The notes under the pieces: generated by a model | Databases searched by the model: none | Seen by the model: only the letters and a program-made list of their open reading frames with translations | Told to the model about the DNA's origin: nothing | Position numbers and translations under genes: made by a program | Part shown: positions 44,670 to 56,800 of the stretch, one piece after another | Position numbering within the stretch: the first letter of the stretch is position 1 | How the letters are laid out: every line of letters starts with the position of its first letter | Assembly: GCF_005239225.2 (NCBI RefSeq) | Contig: NC_133286.1 | Location: 20,598,572 to 20,662,571 of the forward strand | Direction: 5' to 3' | DNA length: 64,000 nucleotides | Origin: Populus alba | Lineage: Eukaryota; Streptophyta; Magnoliopsida; Malpighiales; Salicaceae

Positions 44670-46905
44670 AGACAGGGAATCTAGGACAGTGTTATTTGCC
44701 AGATCAAGGGCAGGCAAGGGAAGTAGCCAATCACATGCTTGTCTACGGCGTGATTGCTATATTGATTGTTTTAAAAATATTTTTTACTTAAAAAATATAT
44801 TAAAATGATACGTAATATATTTTTAAATGTAATATTACTGTAATTTGAGGATATAGATGATATTTTTCTTTTATATTAATTCTGGTTTGCCATACTCAGT
44901 ATAAATTCTAACTCCGTCCATCTCGCAAGGACAAGGGGGAAAAAGCTTATTCGTCGAGAAATATTGATGTGCTTGTAAAAATAAAAGAAGAGGAAAAGTG
45001 GCAGCCTAGTTTTTTTCTTTCTTTCTTATCCGTAGATGTGATATATCAATTTAGTATTGCGGTATAAAATATATTTTTTAAAATATATTAAAATATTTTT
45101 TTAATTAAAAACATTCTTAAAACCGGCTAAAAAGTAGAAGTTCCTACATTTCCATGACTTTTTATTCCCACATTATAAAGTTTTACTGCTTAGCCTTACG
45201 ATCTAGGGCAGTGTTTGGATAGCGTTTTCAACAAGTTCTACTAAATTTTAAATTTTTATTTTTATTTTAAAATAATTTTTTAATGATTTTTTACTGTTTT
45301 AATACGGCGATGTTAAAAATAAATGTTTATAAATAAAAAATATTATTTTAATATATTTTTAGATAAAAAATTATTTTTAAAAATAATGGACTCTAACAAT
45401 AAAGTATGAGATACCCGCCTAATTTGATTAGCTACGAGTTGTGAAATCAAGATCAACATCCAGCTTTTTCCGATAAGCCGGCCAAACAAATTGCAAGAGT
45501 ACATGTAGCCAAGAAAAAAAAATCATATGAACAGAATCATCTCCAATCTCTATGGTGGAAGAATTCAAAGGCTTTAAAAAAGTGACACTGATTTATTTGT
45601 CTTTATCTAGAAATTAAAACCATATCCAAATCTGGAGAAAAACACATAGATGAACATCACGTCGTCTTCGTTGCTGATGTAGTAGTGTTTGCTTCCTTTT
45701 TTAGTGAATGTCTGAGGACACTTTTTTCTTCCTTATCAGGCAATGTTTGGCAACACGGGTAGCCTTTTTTAGCGTGTTTTCAAAATATATTTTATTAATA
45801 AAATATTATATTAATAGTTTTTTTTATAATTTTAATATAATAATATAAAAAATAAAATAGTTATTTTGACGTGTTATCAGACAAAAAAAATACGTAACAC
45901 TACAATACAAATACACGATAAATTATACACGGTAGAAAAAAATATAAAGATGGCGACGATAAAAACAAGGGTAGGTCTTCCTTTTTCTTTTTTTGGGTTG
46001 TAAAAGCATAAAAAACTTATTTTAAAATTATTATGAAGAGATTTTATTTTATATCTGTGTTTTGTTTTTTTTTTTCTTTATATTTATCATGTTGGTTTTA
46101 AAACTCTGACCAGACATGAGCTTAAAGTCCACTTCAAACAAGAAAAAAAATATATAAAAATTCATGAATTGTTGTGTTGATTTTACTTGCCTTTTTTTGT
46201 CCTTAATGCAAAAACGGATGCAATTTTGAGCCAGACAAATCATCATAAACTGTGAGCTGGACCTCCGTTATCATCTGATAGGGAATTTATAGTTATTTTT
46301 TAAAATATTTTTTATATTAAAATAATATATATTTTTTTATTTTTTTAAAATCAGTTCATCAAAATCATTTAAAATATATAAAAATAAATTAATTTTTAAA
46401 AAAATTTAAATTTTTTACAAATATACATATAACCGTGTTTCCAAACACTCTAATATATTTTTGAACCCACTTATAATTTAAATTTATTTTTTTTCCGGTA
46501 AATTTAAAAACATAATATTGAAACTTTCAGGGGAGAAAAACAAAAGTACTTTTAATCCTGTCACCAAAACTCGTATAACTACTTTACATCTGTATTATAA
46601 GAATCTTATCACCTAATATATATATATAGCATTTGGTTATTATCTTAAAATATAAAAAATTAAAAAATAGTGAGGAAATAGACTTGTTTGCTTGAAAAAA
46701 TAAACAGTAATATAAAGTAAATTTGTGTTCATGATATTTTTGAGACGAATCTCTATTCTCTTAAAATAAAAAGTAGAAGGAGATATATATTCTCTTTGTA
46801 TCCATTATCCTCAATTTTTTTTTTTTTGTTTTGAAACAATTACTAAGCACTATGATTATAAAATTTAATATAAATTAAAAAGAACAAGTCTTGGAGGGCC
46901 TGCAT
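44670..46905. other. Intergenic region with MITE-like repeats
   Basis: Between the divergent LNK and CFAP20 genes. At least three members of the dispersed AT-rich family with 'gtgtttgg'/'ccaaacac' ends lie near 45205-45390, 45740-45890 and 46285-46455. No coding sequence seen. Confidence 0.5.
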
Positions 46906-46912
46906 AATCTAT

Positions 46913-46976
46913 TGGGCCTACTAACAGTCCATTTCTTAAGGCCTTCAGGCTTCACTTAAACCCATATCGGGCCCAT
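46913..46976 (+). promoter_or_regulatory. Site II elements of the CFAP20 promoter
   Basis: TGGGCC at 46913-46918 and GGGCCCA at 46969-46975, about 20-130 bases before the likely transcript start. This arrangement is common in constitutively expressed plant genes. Confidence 0.45.
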
Positions 46977-47432
46977 ATAAGGATCTCTACACGGAACCCA
47001 AAGTTAGCACACCACAACAACGACAATACATTAACCGAGACAAAGTGAAGGGAGAAAAAAAGTTTAACCAGAATCTTCAAAGGTCGAGTCTTCCAGAGAA
47101 GCAAAGGACCTGGAATTTCTTTTCCCGCGGCAAAATAATTTTCTCGAGAAACAAACTGGCCGGTACCTGCTTGTGTCTATTATTTCATGATCATCTAACT
47201 CTAGGGCAGCTATATTTTCCTGGGTTTGAGTTACTTTTATTGTATTAATGGTCTTTAAAACTTAAAAAGTGGTGGGGTTTCTTGTTTTTTGAAAACAAAA
47301 TAAACCCACTTCTCGTTCTTGCTTTGTGTCATTATGGTTAGCAAGATACTAACTTTATGAGCTATTATTAATGGGTTTTAGTTGGTTTTGATATTCCATT
47401 GCAGGTTGAGTTTGTTTAGTGATCTGTTGAAG

Positions 47433-50063
47433 ATGTTTAAAAACACGTTTCAGTCTGGATTTTTGTCGATCCTATACAGTCTTGGGTATGTTGTAGATTT
47501 TGGTTTTAAGCATTTTGTTGTTATATGTCTGATTGACTGTTGGATTTGTGGATATGGATATTAATGTTATGTATTGATTCTCTGTGTTGATTGGATTTTT
47601 GTAGGAGCAAACCTTTGCAGATATGGGATAAAGAAGGTGAGTGGCAGGATTTATTGGTGACAGTGTTGTGAATTTCTCTTATTTAGCTACTTTTGATTTT
47701 GGTTTTAGTACTAGATAGAGCTCATTTAGCAATTTTGCTTTCTTTGTTCTGGAAGGTCATCACTTATAGCTCATTCTACTGTTTGAAATTATAAGTGATA
47801 TTTGCTTCTGATATGGACCCTGAAAGACTATGGTTGTCTATTGTAGATATAAATTATCGTACCAAAGCCTGAAACAAATATATATTCTCTGTTGCTTTAT
47901 ATTCCAGGGGCAAGCTGGGGTATATATTATGGTAGCGGGAGACATTTCTTTATAGCAACTCTTCTGAGATTTTTCTTCTTATGCTGGGGATATGTTACAA
48001 ATCACTGGCAATCTTACTTCTCAATCTACTGATAGATATTTTTTTGGTTGAAAATGCATATGACTGATGTCAATATGTATAGGAGGTATATATACCTTTT
48101 ATTTTCTGCGAGGCACCAAAATGCATCCAGGTGATGTCAAAAGGATACGAGGCATGTTTAGGTTGTGCTCCAACTACAAGTATGAGAGGTTATACATGCA
48201 TGATATATCTCTTGTTTTTTTCCCATTTCAGTCTTTTGTGTAGAACTTAAACCATAATACTGTGAAGAATGAGATGCGATTATGAACCCACCAGTCGCTA
48301 AATGAGTGGGCTTCTTAAATCCTGTTGATATTTTTAAGTAACATTTATGATATTGAGAAGCAAATGTTGAAAGAGATATGTTAAAATCTGTATTCAATAT
48401 GGCCATTGGAGATAATTATTGGAAACTTTTTTGAATTCCCAGTTCAATCTGTTAGCAAGCATCTTAGAATTGCTGATCCTAGAGACAAGGGAAAATGTCT
48501 AATGGTGTTTTTTCAAGCATAGTTGCTCTCACTACGAAGCAATTCTAGTTACCACTTCAAATTCCATGTGATAGATTCAAACATTATGATGTAGTTGTTA
48601 TTCTGAAAATGATTTCTTCATTTAACGTGATGACAGCATTACAGTTTAGTTCTCCATAATCGAGTTTGCTGGCTCTAACTTCTTTTTTGAGTCTTTAACA
48701 GTTTCCAATGGCCATATAAAACGACTGCATGATGAAGACATACAATCCAATGTGCTTGAAATTGTTGGATCGAATATCCAGTCCACATATATTACATGCC
48801 CTGCAGACCCTGGAGCGACTCTTGGTATAAAACTCCCATTTTTGGTTATGATTGTGAAGAATGTGAAGAAATATTTCACATTTGAGATTCAGGTGCTGGA
48901 TGATAAGAATGTCAGGCGGCGTTTCCGAGCTTCCAACTTTCAAGTGTGTAAGTTTGCCCTTATTTGTGATGTTTGTCATTTTCCTGACCTCTTTTCTTAT
49001 TTTCCTGTTTCTTTTCCCAGAGAAGTTGTGGGTTATGTATTACAGGTCTATTTAGTTTGTTGTTATGATAAAAGAAACTACATATTGAATTTTTCTTCAA
49101 GTCAAAGGAATAATAAGGAAATTTGATCCATATTCAAAAACCTACTGTTTGTTATATGGTCTGCTGGCATTGTGGGGTTTATAAATATGGCTGCTAGATC
49201 TTGTACTTGACCATGTGGCTACAGTTTCAGAGTCTAATAAATCATTGAAGTGGTGGAGGAATTGTGTAGCTGTGTCTGGATGAGTGGTTCACTTTTTGAG
49301 AGAGAGAGAGAGAGAGATGGGGTGTGGTGGGGGTCTTTCTCTGTTACAGATTTTAGTTTTCTAGAGGAAATTATTGGTCTTACAAGTTGGTATCAGAGTG
49401 ATGCCAAGCTTAGGGTTAAGTTGAAATTGACAATCGATTCAGCTGTCATAAGATGGTTTGATGATTAATGGAAAACTGGATAGCGACTATTAAAATTTCA
49501 AAATGTACATTTTAAGTTTTCATGTAAGATTGTTGTTTGAGTTGAAAGATTTTGAAAAGGTATGCTTGCTTTAGGATAAATTGATGTAGTTCGATAGTCC
49601 TTGTACCTCAAGTGGTTTGATTTTTGGATCGGACATGCAAGCTTATTGATGCACTGTACCTTTTTTTGTAATGAATTATAGACATTAAATTTGATATGAT
49701 TCTTTGAATCTTGCAGACTGTCACTAGGGTGAAACCATACATCTGCACCATGCCACTGAAGTTGGATGAAGGCTGGAATCAAATCCAATTGAATCTCGCT
49801 GATTTTACTAGGAGGGCGTATGGAACCAACTATGTTGAGACTTTAAGAGTTCAGGTTCATGCAAACTGCCGTCTGAGAAGGATATATTTCTCTGATCGCC
49901 TATACTCAGAAGAGGAACTTCCACCGGAATTTAAACTCTATCTTCCAGTACAGCAGGTAAGGATACCATGCACCGCACCCTTACTGCTAGCTTCAAGTTG
50001 GCTTCTCTATCTTGGTGTTTGCTTCTCATTTTTCATTTGATATATTAATTGCAGAAAGCATGA
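47433..50063 (+). CDS. CFAP20: CFAP20/BUG22 (DUF667) protein
   Basis: Five coding exons: 47433-47485, 47605-47636, 48702-48943, 49717-49956 and 50055-50063. All are in frame, giving 191 residues, close to the usual 190-195. The protein starts [18 protein letters not shown] and contains [21 protein letters not shown] and [15 protein letters not shown]. It ends with [20 protein letters not shown] and [19 protein letters not shown], a near-invariant family. In ciliates and algae CFAP20 is an inner-junction protein of axonemal doublet microtubules and binds polyglutamylated tubulin. Flowering plants have no cilia, so the role here must be different (possibly nuclear or in RNA/tubulin modification); it is not known from sequence. 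A leader exon likely ends near 47161, with an acceptor TTGCAG just before 47405. The last exon codes only Lys-Ala-stop. Confidence 0.96.
49146..49400 (+). mobile_element. LTR/primer-binding-site relic in CFAP20 intron 3
   Basis: TTGGTATCAGAG at 49388-49399 is a standard primer-binding site complementary to initiator Met-tRNA. It follows sequence ending TTACA that could be the end of an LTR beginning near TGTTTGTTATATGG (49146). A TATAAATA (49180) and an AATAAA (49238) lie inside in the expected order. No second LTR and no gag/pol frame are present, so only the 5' end remains. Confidence 0.5.
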
Positions 50064-50858
50064 GAAGGTCGTGGCTTCGGAATTACTGCTGCTCAATGAG
50101 GATTTCTTGATCCTTTGTCATTCTTCATCATCCAATCAGTTTTATCTTTTTTTTTTTTTTTGGCTTTGTTACAATTCTAGTGGAAAGCTACCAGAACTTT
50201 AGAACATATTTGCCAGGTGGTCTGTGACATTTAAGTGGCTTGGCTTGGCTAGGCGAGCTTTTGATTTTCTGCTCTGTGTTTTATCTGTACAATTTGGAGA
50301 TTTTAATGGCTTAAAGTAGTGTGCTAGAACAGAAGATATTCACTCTCTAGGTCACCCGCTCATCTGTAGCGCTAGAATACGAATGTTATGAGCGAGTTGC
50401 AATCAAAGTTATGAAACTCACTAGCAAAGCAAGGGTTAGGCCCGATTGAGTGTGGTTAACTTGGATCAATTTATTTTATTTTTTTTTTAAAAAAAAAAAA
50501 CAATTTAGAAAGCTTGTGAGGTCCGAAATGTTACCTCCACAGGCTTCAAAAACATTAATATTTGATTAATTCGCTGGGAAAATATAAAATGAAAAGAAAA
50601 AAACATAAAACGAGAGGACTCGGCATTTTTGGACGTCTCATATAAAATTTAATATAACTAATCCCATCCTTCTCATTTCCAGAAAGAGAAGGAAGCTCAA
50701 GAGGAATTAAAGGGTTGTAGCATACTGATAGGCAATAGAGGGTAGTGATCTAACATTAATAAAATGCTCACTGTATTTTAATCGAAGTCTAGTGATACAT
50801 TCTTTTGCACGAGCAACTTGGACGCCCAGCGTCAGGGGTATGAAAAGTGGTTCCAAAA
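50064..50858. other. Convergent 3' ends of CFAP20 and THO1
   Basis: Holds the 3' UTRs of both genes and about 300 bases of AT-rich spacer. No other gene seen. Confidence 0.5.
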
Positions 50859-53800
50859 TCAGCCAACTGCTTCTAAATCTACCTCCGCATCAGTCTCTCC
50901 GTCTATCATCCCTGCCTCTGCTTCAGCGTCTGCTTCTACGTGGCCTGCCTCTTGACCACCATCTGTGTCGGGGCTCTGCTTTTGATGTTCATCTGGTGTA
51001 GGAGTGCTGCTCTGTGATATATTGCTGGTCGTGGCCATGGCATCAGAGTCCATTGGTGTAACAGAGGCTTCAAGATCAGTTCTGATTCCTTCACCATCAA
51101 TCTCGCTTGCAGGTGTTGCAATCTAGCAAAACACATTTACTTGAGTCCAGAAAACAGTGTCCTAAAACATCTGTAAAGAATATCAATATATAAAGCACCT
51201 AGCATCCTAATACACCGAATCTCAAGAGTTGACATCGATTGGCCATCCTTTACATCATGAAAATCTCAGGGTTTGATCAATAACTCTTAAACTGTAAATG
51301 CAAAAAACAATTGATGAGTGAGACTGCCGGTATCTTTCTGCATAAATTGGACCTTCTACTGTCCTGGCTGTTGCAAAAACCTCATCTCGTTTGCACCAAG
51401 AATAGGCTAAGTAGCAGAACTTGATTTAGATTTCCTTGCAAGATGAAACATCTACTGTAATAGTAAGCATATTCAAAATTACAACAGTCAACCCATTTCT
51501 GTAAATCACCACATGTTTGATGACCATGGTAATTTATGAAAGAATCGTATTTTTAATCAGATGAAAAATATTGAGCTGGTCCAGTTTCCAGAAAGTCAGC
51601 CTACTGACGTTAACTAGAAATCTGTAATTTCATCAGGAAGTTGCAAATTCTTAAAATGGACAAACACTCAAGCTTCAAGCAGTTAAAAAATCTTTTCAGA
51701 ACCCCTACAAATAATTAAAATTAATTCTCTTCAAATAATAACAGGAACAAAAAATCCCCTTTTATTTCTAATAAGGGCAACAGGTTCAAATAAATCATTA
51801 GAAATTCACATTACCACTGGGAACTAGAGAGCTTAAGTTAAGACAGATACCTGATTATCTTCCACTTGATGTGAAGCACCCTTTGGCTCATCCTTTTTGG
51901 CACGTTTAGACCTGTCATTGGGTTTAGCTTGGTGTTTGGACCGGACATCCGGTGGCAATAGTTCTAAAGGAACAACTCCTTCAATACCATGGTCAGTAAA
52001 CTGCAACAAAATTCCCATAGATTCTGTTAGCCAGCAGATATCATGAAAAAAAAAATTATGAATGTATTGGCTGTAATCATACTCGAGAGAAACCATCCAA
52101 ATCCTGCCTAGCAGAGACACGGAGACCTTTCCAGCAATAAACCTGGGAAAACAGAGGTAATTATAACTTTTGCAGCCAGCAATCCACATGACTTGTCATA
52201 ACAATTCAACTTGCAGCAACAAAGCTCACCTTGAAACAAAGCTAAAATGAGGAGTCACCTGTGTGCTTATTGACTAGCTGATCACATTAAGTTCATACTT
52301 TGACACAGCATTCAACCCATCACAACTTTGTGCGAATATAAGAATTTGGGGTCATTCATTACTTTATCCTATCATCCCAGTCCCCATCTCAAGAAATAGA
52401 GATCATATGATTCATTAATGTGGTATGCCTTTAATATCTGGGGAGCCACATGCAGCTCTACTCACCATAAAACTAAGAGCAGATGTAGATGATCCAATGT
52501 TCATGCAGAATCCACACAAAACCATGTGAATGTCCTAACTATTATTAAAGCTGGATGATTGATACCACTAAAACAGTTAACTTCATTAGATTATTGGAAC
52601 ATTTATACTTGAGTCCATGTATTCACTTATTAACTTTGATGAGGAACTAAAAGACACGCTAGTCACAAGAACATGTGTGTTAGCATATCCTGATAGTCAG
52701 GTGCAACGAACGAGACACTGATCATAACATCACCCGTTAGATCTACAAAATTGTCCTTAGTACCATGCGAAAATGTCCCTCCAAGATATGAATTAACTAA
52801 CCATAATCAGATTAGGTTCAAGCAAAACGTTGCAGTGCTTTTATACAAGACATACCTCCTTTCCCCCCTGTTTTTTAATCCATGATGCACCTCTCTAGCT
52901 GCCCATTATTGTCTTCTAGTTTAGGTGGTCAGTATTCCTCAAAGAACACCCCTCTAACATCCTGATACCCTTATTTATATCCATTATGCAATTTATGTTT
53001 GTGTTTTTCATGTTCCCAAACATTTATAGAATAGTGTGTTTTTGAAGTGTTTCCAAATTCTAAACTTACACATCGATTACCTTATCTTCAGCAAATATAA
53101 TCTTTTAGCCCCAACAACAAATATCTTCCAGAATTAACAACAAATATCTTCCAGAATTAATTACCACATTACAAATGATATCGGATAGTAATATCTAATA
53201 TTATTACTTGTAGTTAACTGAAATGGTAGAAAAGTAAATGATTCAATGGCACCATAACCATGGAATATAAAGTCATGTTTTAACCAAAAATGAAATGTGA
53301 TGTTCGAACATCAATTTTAAGAACTAAAACTTACCCGGTTATTCTTGTGGTGATAATCAGCTTCTATGCTAGCTGATGGATCCATCTATAAATTCAGTAA
53401 ATAAAGAAACTTATTCAGATAGCTAACACATCAAGATAAGTACAAATATATATATATATATAAAGAAATTTATTTGACTTGGACGAGCATATTAGGGTGG
53501 GTGCTTACATCTTCTGCCAATGGTTTCCAGTAATCTGTGATGGCAGGAGTTCGAACACGTTGAGGATCAGTCAAGGCATTCTGGACATGTAAATAAAATC
53601 ATTCGTACTAACTAACACGGCATGAAACAACTTCACAAATGAACAACAGGAAAGAAAAACCATAGATTGCTTGGGCTATCACACTATTATGAGCTTTTGG
53701 CATTTTGACTACATATATCCTTATAATTTAAGTTACCATGCCTCAAAGATGCCATGAATAAAAATATTCAGCAATGCAAAATAACAAGAACACAAAGCAA

Positions 53801-56800
53801 TAAGATCTGCTGTTGAATGAAAAATGAAAAGAAAAGGAGAATATGACTAGTATGCATATTGTAATCATCAACTCAATTGGTGAATTAGACCAACCGGATT
53901 CTGATCTGCCCACTTCCACAATTGTGAGAGCTCTTTATTTCCTAGCCTCCACCTTGGCCTACTGGAGGATTAAGAAGAGAACACATATTTCAGAAGAATA
54001 GATGAAAACTTTAAACAGAAATGTGAAATAGCCATCAGTGGTAAAGACATATGCAAAAAATATATATATAAAAAAAAGATTACAAAAAGATAAAATATGA
54101 TTTGCAGATAATGAGTTGGAGGGCCATCGATGTAATTGATCTAGTTGCAAGGATCAATGTAATTGACCATGAATAGTTTTCCACTAATTTTCTTGGTCAA
54201 AAGACAAACTTTTGGTTGAGATTATTAGGCATTTAAAACCCGTATCTTCCATTGTTTTTTTTTTTTTTTTCAAAAAGAACACTGTAGTCTGCAAAAGAAA
54301 GCTGGGTGTAAATAAGAAAGTGGGAAAGAGGTGTTTTCAACTTCATCATCTACATAAAACTTCAATGCAGACCACTAACTTTCATATTGAACCACATATC
54401 AGAGCTTGTGAAATCATATTAGCTGTTAAGTTTTCAAAGCTAAAAGCTTCAGCAACTTATTTCACTATTGATGCAAACATGGTTTCATGAACTACTATAT
54501 GTATCCAGTAAAAAGGAACCCATTATATATAACCACTGAATATTCTAAAGGGCAGCAAAATAAAATCAAGTGATGCTATCCTACTATCTCCCACATCATT
54601 CTCAAAGCACATATTCCTAAAAGGGTATAGTGTCATGAATGTAAGCATGCAAGGAAAACATGAAGCAATCAACTTGCATACCGTTTTTTACCTCCGTCTG
54701 GAACTGTCTTGTTCTCTATTGGCTGCTTTTCAAATGGAGGGCAACCATCACGTTTCCACCACAGCTAAAAGCATGAAAACTGGGAACTTATTATTCTATA
54801 AAAAGGTCATCTCATGACACAGGCTATAGACATGCATATCTACTATCAATAGGGAGAGAGGGTAAGCATATTCTTACCCAATTCTTTTCACGTTCTAGTA
54901 TATGCTCAACCTTGTGAAGAAAATCTTTTCCTTTAGGTGGAGTCATTTCAAGCAACTTCTTTACATGCTCCTCGCGAGATTTTATTTCTTCTTTCTAGAG
55001 TAAAGAGAAAGTATACTGTCATAGCAAATCATGTCAGTATATCCATCACATACATGCATAATTCACACGTCAACAAGAATATATAATCCAAGTCAAGCAG
55101 ACAAGAATACGAATGAAATAACATTGTACAGGAGGGATGGTGTTCTTGCAAAGCAGTTTCTTTTTTCCCAAAGGGGAAATAGAGGGCGAAAGGTGAAGAG
55201 GGACAGAAAGCAGGATGCTCTTACAGTCAGGCTGCAGACCAATGAGATTGTCACAATAAGATTGTTACGGTCACACCAATCATTCTTTTTGTTTGGTCCT
55301 GAATGTCCAAGCAATGCACTTGGAGGAGATGTGTGTTTTTTATGCAGATTTCAATCTATCAAAGTGCATAATGGATGTAACGAAACACACAAGCAGGAAT
55401 TTAATGCTGATAATATCCTTTTGCTTCTCTAAGAAAAGGTTGAAAGAAAGACATTCACATTTCACCTTAAGTCTCCCTAACTGCCTGTTTTATCAATATA
55501 GTAAACTAGTACATAAATGTTGCAATACCTTCGCATATCTAGATTGTGCCATGTGTAAAATCTTCAAACTTCACAAAAGTAAAGGTAAAGAAAAACTAGA
55601 TACTTTCCGCAATTTCATCCTTGTCCACCAGTTCAAACATTTGCTATGAGAAAAGTAACACATGCGTGAGGTCTCAATATGTCAATTTTTTCAGATGTTG
55701 ATGCTAGAAATCTCAAGAGAATTTCATGAAATACAGCATCAAATTCATTGCTTTCAGAATGTTCTGGCAACAAAATATTCAGAAACATGAGCATATATCA
55801 GAACTCCAATGATGAAAAGAAATAGTACGTGCGCACAAGCATGAATCAATTTTGCAAGTGTGAGCCCCAAGTGTCCAATCCATGTGCATGTGTGCAAATA
55901 ATTTGCAGATTGTAATATAACTTACAAAATCAATAATGGAACAGCACTAACCATGCTTTCAGATGTTAAATCTTTGTCATTCTTTCCTGGGGCCTGCAAA
56001 AAAATTCATAGTCAATCAATTATGACAGACCAGAAGAGGTGTAGAGCAAGAAGACAACAAAATAAATAAAGAAATGAGAAGCACACAAAAGGCTTTAATA
56101 AGGTTTTAATATTACCTTAAGGTAGTCAAACAGTATGAGACACTGCACAAGAACATGGCGCCGAAAACTTGGATCTTTTAACTGGAAAATTTCAAATCAA
56201 AAAAATTTATAAGCTAAACATTAGATCAAGATGTTCTTCCTATATTGTTCAACAACAGTTTCAAACACCAGTCACCTCTAAACCCATCAGTTTACTGCTT
56301 GTGAGATACTTTATGTTAAATGATGCTGCCTCTTCCTCCAAATTGTTAGCACTTCCTTCTTCCTCACTCAAAGGCTGAGCTTCAAAGGCATTCAAGATGA
56401 CCTATATATCTCAAAATTTTTTTAAAAAAAATGTCATTATAATGATAACATAGAAGTACAACAAAAACTTGTAGAATAAAATACAAAAAAAATTTTCAAT
56501 TTAATATCAAGTAAAAAGACATAAAACTCATTTAATACAAAGATAAATGTTCACCATCAAACTCAATGAGAATTTTTGCCACTTGATTGGAGAAAGAGTA
56601 AGGGAAGGGTCACAAAAGTACTCCTGAAAAAACAAGCAAACAAGTTTGTAAGAGTACTTACAGCAAGTAGCTGTAAAACAGAAGAAAACATCCCTTAGAA
56701 AGTTAAGAGAAAGTATACTCTAGGCAGCAACTCTCAAACTAAACCAAAATACTGAACAATTCCACTATCAAAGTCCTAGAGATAACATAGAATAAGTGAT

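Noticed and set aside
48695..48979. Minus-strand frames over CFAP20 exon 3
   Set aside because: Antisense shadows of a strongly conserved coding exon.
50792..51001. Plus-strand frame over the last THO1 exon
   Set aside because: Antisense shadow of the acidic C-terminal coding sequence.
55031..55649. Plus-strand frames of 133 and 118 codons inside a THO1 intron
   Set aside because: No domain or family resemblance; they lie in the intron between exons at 55952 and 54994, with no promoter or splice support.
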